DNA from: Bosea sp. ANAM02
GTDB taxonomy: Bacteria > Pseudomonadota > Alphaproteobacteria > Rhizobiales > Beijerinckiaceae
Length of the DNA stretch: 64,000 nucleotides
Reading direction: 5' to 3'
Assembly (NCBI RefSeq): GCF_011764485.1
Contig: NZ_AP022848.1
Span: 4,790,001-4,854,000, forward strand
Both the position numbers and the translations under genes were made by a program. Positions 44,616 to 52,009 of the stretch are shown here, one piece after another. Within the stretch, counting starts at the first letter, position 1, and every line of letters starts with the position of its first letter. A model generated the notes under the pieces. That model saw only the letters and a list, made by a program, of their open reading frames with translations, ran no database searches and had not been told where the DNA came from.

Positions 44616-46163
44616 TCACGGCGTCTCGAACAGCTTCGGCATATGCGCCTGGTACCAGGCCTTCAGCTCTTCGAGGGCGGGGTGATCGAGATTGCGGCGC
44701 AGATAGCCCTCGATACGCGGCAGATGCTTCAGGTAGTCCGGCTTGCCGTCGCGCTTGTCGAGCCTCGCGAAGATGCCGGCGATCTTGGTGTTGCGCTGGG
44801 CACCGAGGATCGCGTAGGCGCGGGCGAAATCGGCGAGATCGAAATCCGGAGTATCGGCCCGACGCGCGGCGCCATAGGCGGCGAGCAGCCTGAGCTCCAG
44901 CGAGGCCGGCACGTCGACGCGCGCATCCTGGCCGAGCGAGGCGAGATCATAGGCGGGGTGGCCGAGCACCGCGTCCTGGAAATCGATCAGGCCGAGCTTG
45001 GCGTTGCCCTCGCGGCCTTCCAGCCAGATCAGGTTCGGCGAATGGTAGTCCCGCAAGGTCCAGGTCGCCGGTTGGGCGAGAATCTCGTCGAAGAGCCTGT
45101 TCCAGATCCGCGCGAACTCGGCCTGCGTCACGGCCGGCAGCGTCACCCCGGCGATATGCGGCGCATACCATTCCAGGATCAGCTCGGCCTCGATCGCCAT
45201 GGCCTGGCGGTCGTATTCGGGGATGGCGTGATCGCGCCCCTCGGCCACCGGCAGGATCGCCGGCAAGGTATGGCGATGGAGATCGGCCAGCAGCCTCGCC
45301 GCAGCCTCGTAGCGCTCGGCGATCGGCCGGCGCTCGGCGTCGATCACGCCCTCGTTGCCGAGATTCTCGATCACGAGCAGACCGGTGTTCAGGTCCTCGG
45401 CGAGGATCTCCGGCGCCGAGTAGCCGAGCGAGCGCAGGCCGCGGTCCATCGCGACGAAGGCCTCGACATTCTCGGCGAGATGGGCGAGCGCGCTATAGGG
45501 CTTGCCGAGGCGGATCGGCGGGCCGTCCGGGCGCGGCGGCGAGATCATCAGCACCGCAGTCTCGCCGGTCGGCCGGGTCAGGCGCTCATAGGCGCGCGTC
45601 GAGGCGTCGCCGAGCATGAAGTCGCGGCGGGCCTCGCCCCAGCCGGCGGCGTCGACGAGCCGGCGCGACGCCACCGCGATGGCCACGCGCTGCTTCCAGA
45701 GCACGCCGCCCGAGAGATCGGCGATGCGGCCGGTCTCGGGATTGTCGGGATCGACGTCGAGCACGATGTCGAGGCGCCGGGCGGCGGGCAGGCGCGAGCC
45801 GGCCCGGTCCGGCCATTCGACCAGCAGGATCAGGCGGTCGATATCCTCGACCAGCCCGATATCGTCGAGTTCGTCCGGCGAGCGCACGCGGTAGAGATCG
45901 GCATGCAGCACCGTGCCCTGACCGGTCTCGTAGCTCTGGACCAGCGTGAAGGTCGGGCTCGGCGCCTCCAGCGCGGGATCGCGGGCGAGCTCGCGCAGGA
46001 TGGCGCGGGCCAGCAGCGACTTGCCGGAGCCGAGATGGCCGGAGAGCGCGACGATGTCGCCGGGCTTGAGGATGGCTGCGATATCGGCGGCGAGGCGCAG
46101 CGTCGCCGCCTCGTCCGCCAGCAGAAGCCGGTGCGTGCCGGCCTTGCGGGCTTCTTCCGTCAT
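44616..46163 (-). CDS. tsaE: TsaE-AmgK-like phosphotransferase fusion
   Basis: Predicted 515-residue two-domain protein. Residues 1-155 are TsaE, the ATPase of the tRNA threonylcarbamoyladenosine (t6A) complex, with Walker A GHLGSGKS and the APSPTFTLVQ and LHADLYRV stretches. Residues about 185-500 are an aminoglycoside-phosphotransferase-type kinase, with catalytic LRDYHSPNLIWL and GLIDFQDAVLGHPAYDLAS. The kinase part resembles AmgK, which phosphorylates MurNAc/GlcNAc at C1. The ATG overlaps the divL-like stop (ATGA). Such fusions are known in alphaproteobacteria. Kinase specificity is inferred from the MurU-like neighbour. Confidence 0.9.
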   Translation of the reverse strand: MTEEARKAGTHRLLLADEAATLRLAADIAAILKPGDIVALSGHLGSGKSLLARAILRELARDPALEAPSPTFTLVQSYETGQGTVLHADLYRVRSPDELDDIGLVEDIDRLILLVEWPDRAGSRLPAARRLDIVLDVDPDNPETGRIADLSGGVLWKQRVAIAVASRRLVDAAGWGEARRDFMLGDASTRAYERLTRPTGETAVLMISPPRPDGPPIRLGKPYSALAHLAENVEAFVAMDRGLRSLGYSAPEILAEDLNTGLLVIENLGNEGVIDAERRPIAERYEAAARLLADLHRHTLPAILPVAEGRDHAIPEYDRQAMAIEAELILEWYAPHIAGVTLPAVTQAEFARIWNRLFDEILAQPATWTLRDYHSPNLIWLEGREGNAKLGLIDFQDAVLGHPAYDLASLGQDARVDVPASLELRLLAAYGAARRADTPDFDLADFARAYAILGAQRNTKIAGIFARLDKRDGKPDYLKHLPRIEGYLRRNLDHPALEELKAWYQAHMPKLFETP

Positions 46164-48640
46164 TCGGCGGCATCCGAGAGCGGCACGCCCTGCGCCGGGA
46201 AGACGGCCGTCACCCGCGTGCCGCGCCCCGGCGCGGAATCGAGCTCGACATGGCCGCCATGGAGTTCGACGATCGAGCGGACGATGGAGAGGCCAAGACC
46301 GACGCCGCGATGGCTGGAGCCGAGCGAATGGCTCTCGAAGCGCTCGAACACCTTTTCCACGACCTCGGCTGGAATACCGCGGCCCTGGTCGGCGACGGTG
46401 ATGCGGATGTCCCCGCCCGTGCGCGTCGCGTTCACCGTCACGGTCTGGCCGGGTGAGGAGAAGCCGATGGCGTTGGAGAGCAGGTTGAACAGCACCTGCC
46501 GCAGGCGCTTGCCGTCGGCCCGCAGCGGGCCGGTGCGGGGGTCGATCTCGACATCGAGGTCGAGCTTGCTGTCGGTCAGCCGGTCCTGCAGCCCGGACGC
46601 GGCCTGCGTGATGGCATCGGCGACGTCGACATCCTGGATCTCGAGCGTCAGCGCGCCGTTATCGATGGTGGCGAGGTCGAGGATGTCGTTGATGATGGCC
46701 AGCAGCGCGCCCGACGAGCGGACGATATGGGAGGTGTAGTCGCGCTGCTTCTCGTTGAGCGCGCCGACCGTTTCGGTGCCCAGCAGTTGCGCGAAGCCGA
46801 TGATGTTGGTGAGCGGCGAGCGCAGTTCGTAGGAGACGTGATGGACGAAATCCTCGCGCAGACGCGAGATCGTCTCCAGCGCCTCGTTCTTCTCGGTCAG
46901 CGCCCGCTCGACATTCACGCTGGCGGTGACGTCGGCAAAGGAGATCAGCGTCGCGCCGTCCGGCAGGGGAGCGGCGGCCATGTCGAGCACCGTGCCGTCG
47001 CGCCGCTCCATGCGGCTGCTGTAATCCTCGCGCGCATCGCGCACGCCGGTGACGACGCTGTGCAACTCGCTCCAGACCTCGTCCTGCGGGAAGAGCGGCC
47101 GGCAGAGCCGGATGACCTCGTCGATATGCGGGGCGCTGGCCGCTAGATCGCCGCCATGGATGCGCCAGGACTGGGCGAAGGCCGGGTTGGAGAGCTTGAG
47201 CCGCCCGTCCGAGCCGAACACCGCGACGCCCTCGCGCAGCGAATCCAGCGTCTCGCGCTGGGTGCGGGAGAGCGCATTGAAGCGCGACTCCAGCGTGAAG
47301 CGCTCGGTGACGTCGTCATAGAGATAGGTGACACCGCCCTGCGGATTGGGGCTGGCGACGACATGGATCGTGCGCCCGTCCGGGAGATACCACCAGTCCT
47401 CGCTGGCGCGGGTGGCGGTATAGGCGGCCTGCGCCGCCGCCTTCCAGCTCCGGTAATCGCCGAGTTCCGGCAGGCGCCTTTCGGCGCGCAGCCTGTCGAG
47501 GATCTCGCCGTCGCTGGGCTGGCCGTCGAGGAAGCCCGCCTCCAGCGACCAGAGCACCTCGAAGCCGGAATTGCGATAGACCAGCCGCTGGGCGCCGTCG
47601 AAGACCGCGACCGCCGTCTTGAGCCGGTCGAGCGTGCCGACATGGGCATCCATCTGGCGCTGGAGATCGGCGCGGATCGCTTCGAGCTCGCTCATGTCGA
47701 TGGCGAAGCCGGCATAGCCGGTCGCGGTCGGCAGTTCCATGATGTCGAGCGTGCGCCGCTGCCCGGAGACCACGGCCGGCGCCCGCAAGGCGAAGGTCGC
47801 GCCTTCGCGCCGCGCCCGCGCGGCCGCATCGCGCTCGGTCCGGTCGAGCAGTTCGAGCCCGCTTTTCACGACCGTCGCCGGATCGGCCGCCTCGACGGCG
47901 CGGCCATAGGCGGCGTTGACCCAGGTCAGGCGGCCATCGGCGTTGCGCATCCAGGCCGGATGCGGCAGCCCGGCAAGCAGACTGGAGAGCGCCGCATGGC
48001 CCGCCGTCACGCGCTCGAGCTCGCCCCGGAGCGTCATGACCTCGGCCCGCTCGCCCGTCACCTCGCGGAAGCGGATGACCGCGCGCCCGGCGACGGGGCG
48101 TCCTTCGACATCGATGAACGGGCCGGCCTTGCTGCGCAACGTGATATTGAACGCCTCACCGCGCTGCTTGAGCGCATCGGTCGCAAGCTCCAGGCGCTTG
48201 GCGTCGGCGGGCGGCGCCCAGCTGCCATAGGCGAGGGCCAGCGTCGCGCCTGGCGCGCCGAGGAAGCCGCTATCGCCCTCGAAGACGGGCGCGGCGTCTC
48301 GCCCCTTCCAGCTCACGACCACCTGCGGATCGGCCGCAAGCAGGATCGAGAGCCGCTCCTGATGGCTGCGCGCGGCTTCGAGATCGGCCGCGAGCTTGGC
48401 CTCGCGCTTCTGCCAGCGCGTCCGCTCGCGCACATAGATCAGCGATGTCGTCGTGGCGAAGACGGTCAGGCCAGCAAGGATCAGCGAGAGCCCGCCGGAG
48501 CTCATCGTGTCGAAGGAAACGGGCGCCAGCCATTCGCTGCGGGCCATGGTCGGGACGGTGGCCGAGGCTGCCGCCAGCCCGGGCAGCAATGCGCGCGGAT
48601 GCCAGCCGCCATCTCGCCCCTGTCGCCTCGCCCGTGCCAT
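46160..48640 (-). CDS. divL: DivL-like PAS kinase with Tyr in place of phospho-His
   Basis: Predicted 826-residue membrane protein. Two hydrophobic stretches near the N-terminus, several PAS-like regions (about 75-590) and a HisKA/HATPase module follow. In the dimerisation box the normal His is Tyr604: FVHHVSYELRSPL, codon TAC at 46829-46831. This is the hallmark of Caulobacter DivL, which regulates CckA and CtrA in the cell cycle. The ATPase motifs (NLLSNAIGFS, DQGRGIP, GVGLGLSIV) look intact. The start at 48640 has GGAAG nearby; 48547 is an alternative giving 795 residues. The stop overlaps tsaE (ATGA). Confidence 0.88.
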   Translation of the reverse strand: MARARRQGRDGGWHPRALLPGLAAASATVPTMARSEWLAPVSFDTMSSGGLSLILAGLTVFATTTSLIYVRERTRWQKREAKLAADLEAARSHQERLSILLAADPQVVVSWKGRDAAPVFEGDSGFLGAPGATLALAYGSWAPPADAKRLELATDALKQRGEAFNITLRSKAGPFIDVEGRPVAGRAVIRFREVTGERAEVMTLRGELERVTAGHAALSSLLAGLPHPAWMRNADGRLTWVNAAYGRAVEAADPATVVKSGLELLDRTERDAAARARREGATFALRAPAVVSGQRRTLDIMELPTATGYAGFAIDMSELEAIRADLQRQMDAHVGTLDRLKTAVAVFDGAQRLVYRNSGFEVLWSLEAGFLDGQPSDGEILDRLRAERRLPELGDYRSWKAAAQAAYTATRASEDWWYLPDGRTIHVVASPNPQGGVTYLYDDVTERFTLESRFNALSRTQRETLDSLREGVAVFGSDGRLKLSNPAFAQSWRIHGGDLAASAPHIDEVIRLCRPLFPQDEVWSELHSVVTGVRDAREDYSSRMERRDGTVLDMAAAPLPDGATLISFADVTASVNVERALTEKNEALETISRLREDFVHHVSYELRSPLTNIIGFAQLLGTETVGALNEKQRDYTSHIVRSSGALLAIINDILDLATIDNGALTLEIQDVDVADAITQAASGLQDRLTDSKLDLDVEIDPRTGPLRADGKRLRQVLFNLLSNAIGFSSPGQTVTVNATRTGGDIRITVADQGRGIPAEVVEKVFERFESHSLGSSHRGVGLGLSIVRSIVELHGGHVELDSAPGRGTRVTAVFPAQGVPLSDAAE

Positions 48641-48984
48641 TCCGCTTCCGTCGTCTCTCCGGCGGCAGGAGCCGCCTTGTCCATCGGGCCCGTCGGAATC
48701 GGCCGGGGGAGCTGGCAGGGCTGCCATCTCCGGAGGGGCCGATCCACGCTCGCCACCACGCCAATCACATCAGAGCTGCGCTCCGGCCCGCGCAACGCGG
48801 CGGCCGAATCAGCCCCACTCTAATCATCGCTGGACTCCGTCAGGAAGTGCTTAATGGCCGGTAAATCGTCCGTTTTTCCGGACGGGCGCATCGCCGAGAG
48901 AAAGATATCAAGCCCTAGATGCTGCACAGTTGGCGGGCACAATTTGTAGTAGCCGCCACGGTGATTCCCGGAAGGCACAGCCAT
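48641..48984. other. Intergenic region upstream of divL
   Basis: A 344-nt stretch between the divL start and the ahcY terminator. I see no gene. It holds TTAA-N7-TAAA at 48851-48865, one mismatch from the CtrA consensus TTAA-N7-TTAA, and a short CGTCCG / CGGACG stem at about 48868-48885. It presumably contains the divL promoter. Confidence 0.5.
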
Positions 48985-49012
48985 GAAAAAAGGCCCGGCG
49001 GATGCCGGGCCT
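48985..49012 (-). terminator. Intrinsic terminator of ahcY
   Basis: On the minus strand a perfect 9-bp stem AGGCCCGGC / GCCGGGCCT with a 4-nt loop is followed by six T residues. It lies 27 nt beyond the ahcY stop. Confidence 0.93.
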
Positions 49013-49039
49013 CGGGGTCGCTGGCGACTGGGCGCCCTG

Positions 49040-50434
49040 TCAGTAGCGGTAGTGCTCGGGCTTGAACGGGCCGGCCTGCGGCACGCCGATATACTTGGCC
49101 TGGGCGTCGTTGAGCTTGGTCAGCTTGGCGCCGACCTTGGCGAGGTGGAGCGCCGCGACCTTCTCGTCGAGATGCTTCGGCAGGGTGTAGACGTTGTTCT
49201 GGTAGTTCGCGTGGTGGTTCCAGAGCTCGATCTGGGCGAGCGTCTGATTCGAGAACGAGCAGGACATCACGAAGGACGGATGGCCCGTGGCGTTGCCGAG
49301 GTTCACAAGGCGGCCTTCCGAGAGCAGGATGATGCGCTTGCCGTCGGGGAACTCGATCTCGTCGACCTGCGGCTTGACGTTGTCCCACTTGAAGTTCTTC
49401 AGGCCGGCGACCTGAATCTCCGAGTCGAAATGGCCGATATTGCAGACGATGGCGCGGTGCTTCATCGCGCGCATGTGGTCGACGGTGATGACGTCGAGAT
49501 TGCCGGTCGCCGTGCAGAAGATGTCGCCGCGCGGGGCAGCGTCTTCCATGGTCACGACCTCATAGCCTTCCATCGCCGCCTGCAGGGCGCAGATCGGGTC
49601 GATCTCGGTGACGAGCACGCGGCAGCCGGCCTGGCGGAGCGAGGCGGCCGAGCCCTTGCCGACGTCGCCATAGCCGGCGACGACCGCGACCTTGCCCGAC
49701 ATCATGACGTCGGTGCCGCGGCGGATGGCGTCGACCAGCGACTCGCGGCAGCCATAGAGGTTGTCGAATTTCGACTTGGTGACGCTGTCGTTGACGTTGA
49801 TCGCCGGGAACGGCAGGCGGTTCGCCTTGGCCAGCTCGTAGAGGCGGTGCACGCCGGTGGTGGTCTCCTCGGAGACGCCCTTGATCGCGGCGCGGGTCTT
49901 GGTGAACCAGCCCGGATTGGCCTTGAGCTGGCGCTTGATCAGCGCGAAGAAGATCGTCTCTTCCTCATTGCCCGGCTTGTCGAGGAACTCGGCCTTGCCG
50001 GCCTCGGCCTCGGCGCCGAGGATGATCAGCATGGTCAGGTCGCCGCCGTCGTCGAGGATCATGTTCGGCGTGCCGCCGTCGCCCCAGGTCGCGGTCTTCA
50101 GCACGTACTCCCAGTACTCCTCCAGCGTCTCGCCCTTGATGGCGAAGACGGGCGTGCCGGACGCTGCGATCGCGGCGGCGGCATGGTCCTGGGTCGAGAA
50201 AATGTTGCAGGACGACCAGCGCACGTCGGCGCCGAGTTCCTTCAGCGTCTCGATCAGCACGGCGGTCTGGATGGTCATGTGCAGGCAGCCGGCGATGCGG
50301 GCGCCCTTGAGAGGGGCCTTGCCCTTGTTCTCGGCGCGCACCGCCATCAGGCCCGGCATCTCGTCCTGGGCCATGTTGATTTCCTTGCGGCCGTAATCCG
50401 CAAGCGAGATGTCCTTGACGATGTAATCCGACAC
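49040..50434 (-). CDS. ahcY: Adenosylhomocysteinase
   Basis: Predicted 464-residue NAD-dependent enzyme that cleaves S-adenosylhomocysteine to adenosine and homocysteine, clearing the inhibitor of methyltransferases. The NAD loop [26 protein letters not shown] and the C-terminal KPEHYRY are all present. The length equals the usual long form. The start is the GTG at 50434, with GGAG 8 nt upstream. A perfect palindrome lies 72 bp upstream of the start, and a 7-bp-stem hairpin (50466-50486) lies between. Confidence 0.97.
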   Translation of the reverse strand: MSDYIVKDISLADYGRKEINMAQDEMPGLMAVRAENKGKAPLKGARIAGCLHMTIQTAVLIETLKELGADVRWSSCNIFSTQDHAAAAIAASGTPVFAIKGETLEEYWEYVLKTATWGDGGTPNMILDDGGDLTMLIILGAEAEAGKAEFLDKPGNEEETIFFALIKRQLKANPGWFTKTRAAIKGVSEETTTGVHRLYELAKANRLPFPAINVNDSVTKSKFDNLYGCRESLVDAIRRGTDVMMSGKVAVVAGYGDVGKGSAASLRQAGCRVLVTEIDPICALQAAMEGYEVVTMEDAAPRGDIFCTATGNLDVITVDHMRAMKHRAIVCNIGHFDSEIQVAGLKNFKWDNVKPQVDEIEFPDGKRIILLSEGRLVNLGNATGHPSFVMSCSFSNQTLAQIELWNHHANYQNNVYTLPKHLDEKVAALHLAKVGAKLTKLNDAQAKYIGVPQAGPFKPEHYRY

Positions 50435-50505
50435 GGGTGGCTCCAATCGCTCAGCCTGAATGATGGCGCGCTCTCTAGCAGCGCGCGGAGCGAATGGCAA
50501 TCAAA

Positions 50506-50527
50506 GATATAAAGATGTCTTTATATC
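50506..50527 (-). promoter_or_regulatory. 22-bp palindrome upstream of ahcY, candidate SahR-type operator
   Basis: GATATAAAGA (50506-50515) and its exact complement TCTTTATATC (50518-50527) are separated by two bases. It is the only such AT-rich palindrome in a GC-rich intergenic region and lies in the ahcY promoter region. Its shape fits operators of ArsR-type regulators such as SahR, known to control methionine-cycle genes in Proteobacteria; the regulator assignment is inference. Confidence 0.55.
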
Positions 50528-50546
50528 ATACTCTCGACTCGCGGGC

Positions 50547-50646
50547 GTCATCCCGGGCGCAGCGAAGCGAAGACCCGGGATCCATGCCGGAGCGGTTCAG
50601 GCATGGATCCCGGATCGGCGCGGCTTCGCCGCTTGTCCGGGATGAC
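50547..50646. repeat. 100-bp palindromic element, family B copy 2
   Basis: Reverse complement of 24284-24383 with no difference seen by eye. It lies between the HPr gene stop and the ahcY promoter. Confidence 0.9.
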
Positions 50647-50688
50647 GGCGTGTTGGAAAATCTTTCGCGAAAGGAGCGGCTAAAAGCC

Positions 50689-51003
50689 CTATTCCCCCTC
50701 GCCGAACTTGTCGGCGATCAGGGCCGCGAGCGCATCGAGCGCCGGTTTCGCCTCGGCGCCCTTGGCGACGATGGTGATGGTCGAGCCGATGCCGGCCCCC
50801 AGCGTCAGCACGCCCATGATCGAGGTGGCGCCGACCGTCTCGCCGCAGCGGCTCACGGTGATGTCGGCCTCGTAGCGGGCGGCGCATTGCACGAATTTCG
50901 CGGTGGCGCGGGCGTGCAGACCCTTCTTGTTGACGATCTGGAATTCGCCGTAGAGAGCCCCGGTGGGAATGTCGAGATCGGGGCAGTCGCAGTCTTCGTC
51001 CAT
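50689..51003 (-). CDS. ptsH: HPr family phosphocarrier protein
   Basis: Predicted 104-residue phosphocarrier of the nitrogen-related PTS. The phosphorylated His30 lies in NKKGLHARATAK and the regulatory serine is Ser61 (TSIMGVLTL), the target of HprK. It has an unusual acidic N-terminal extension with two cysteines (MDEDCDCPDLD) before the normal HPr start. It follows the EIIA gene by 21 bp and belongs to the chvI-chvG-hprK-EIIA-HPr run. GAGAGGGGCAGG precedes the ATG. Confidence 0.92.
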   Translation of the reverse strand: MDEDCDCPDLDIPTGALYGEFQIVNKKGLHARATAKFVQCAARYEADITVSRCGETVGATSIMGVLTLGAGIGSTITIVAKGAEAKPALDALAALIADKFGEGE

Positions 51004-51024
51004 CCTGCCCCTCTCGCGGCGCGG

Positions 51025-51426
51025 TTACTTGCCGGCCAGCACGCGGCTGGCGACCGTGATGTATTTGCGACCCGCATCCTGCGCGCTGGTGACGGCTTCG
51101 TCGAGGGTCTTCTCCTCGCGCACGCTGGCGAGCTTGATCAGCATCGGCAGGTTGACGCCGGCGACGACGTCGACGCGGCCCGGCTCCATCACCGAGATCG
51201 CGAGGTTCGAGGGCGTGCCGCCGAACATGTCGGTGAGGATGATGACGCCGCGGTCGGCCTCGACCTGCTCGACGGCGGCGAGGATGTCGCGGCGTCGGCT
51301 TTCCATATCGTCATCGGGGGCGATGGCGATGGTCGCGAGGTTCTTCTGAGGGCCGACGACGTGTTCGAGCGCAGCGCGGAACTCCGTCGCCAGATGCCCA
51401 TGCGTCACGAGGACCAGTCCGATCAT
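51025..51426 (-). CDS. manX: PTS EIIA component, mannose family
   Basis: Predicted 133-residue EIIA of the mannose type. The phospho-acceptor is His9 in LVTHGHLA, and the ILTDMFGGTPSN stretch is typical of the fold. With no EIIB/EIIC genes nearby it is likely regulatory: the end point of the EI-Ntr/HPr phosphorelay in alphaproteobacteria rather than a sugar transporter part. It lies 108 bp after hprK and 21 bp before the HPr gene. Confidence 0.92.
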   Translation of the reverse strand: MIGLVLVTHGHLATEFRAALEHVVGPQKNLATIAIAPDDDMESRRRDILAAVEQVEADRGVIILTDMFGGTPSNLAISVMEPGRVDVVAGVNLPMLIKLASVREEKTLDEAVTSAQDAGRKYITVASRVLAGK

Positions 51427-51534
51427 TCAATCCAGCACCGGAGAGCGCCACAAGCGCCCGGACAAGGTCGCGGTTTATGCGGCAGGAGCGCGATATGCGC
51501 AAGCCGTCAGCCGCCAAACTTGTCGAATTCGTGG

Positions 51535-51993
51535 TTATCGCCCCGCCTCTGTGAATAAGTCCAAGGCGTTCAACGCAAGTCTTTCGTCACCGGGGCGCCC
51601 CGTCATGCGCAGGCGCGGGAGATCGATACCGGCAAGGCTGTCGACGAGATCCTCCGGCTCGGGCATCCGCGCGGGCTCCTCGACCGCCAGATCGACGATG
51701 AGCCGGACCACGACCGCACCCGTATGCGGCTCGGGCGTGAGGCCGAGCCCGCGACGCTCGACAATGCCCTCCAGCGGCGCGACCGGGCGCGCGACCAGTC
51801 GCCCGCCCCTCGCCGCGAGCTCCACCCGGTCGTCGGCGACGAGCCGGGCGAAGCGGCCGCCCTGCCCGGCCAGGGCGATCAGCGCGAGCGCGAGCGTCGA
51901 CTTGCCGCTGCCGGAAGCGCCGCGGATCAGGATTCCGGCTTCGCCGATGGCAATGGTGGTCGCGTGGATGCGGATTCGGTCGCGCACGGGCAT
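51535..51993 (-). CDS. hprK: HPr kinase/phosphorylase, short form
   Basis: Predicted 152-residue protein containing only the kinase domain: Walker A GASGSGKS (about 25-32), VADDRVEL and the signature AGIDLPRLRMTG. This short form, without the N-terminal domain found in Gram-positive HprK, is normal for alphaproteobacteria. It phosphorylates the regulatory Ser of HPr. The start at 51993 is preferred, with GGGGCGG upstream; an ATG at 52020 would overlap chvG by 11 bp. Confidence 0.93.
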   Translation of the reverse strand: MPVRDRIRIHATTIAIGEAGILIRGASGSGKSTLALALIALAGQGGRFARLVADDRVELAARGGRLVARPVAPLEGIVERRGLGLTPEPHTGAVVVRLIVDLAVEEPARMPEPEDLVDSLAGIDLPRLRMTGRPGDERLALNALDLFTEAGR

Positions 51994-52009
51994 CGCAGCC
52001 GCCCCGATC

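Noticed and set aside
44295..46739. Plus-strand open frame of 814 residues across three minus-strand genes
   Set aside because: Spans the ends of MurU-like, TsaE fusion and divL genes, which have strong motifs and overlapping starts; shadow frame.
50435..50505. SAM- or SAH-binding riboswitch in the ahcY leader
   Set aside because: Only a simple 7-bp hairpin is present and the leader lacks the conserved elements I know for these riboswitch classes; the palindrome upstream is better read as a protein operator.
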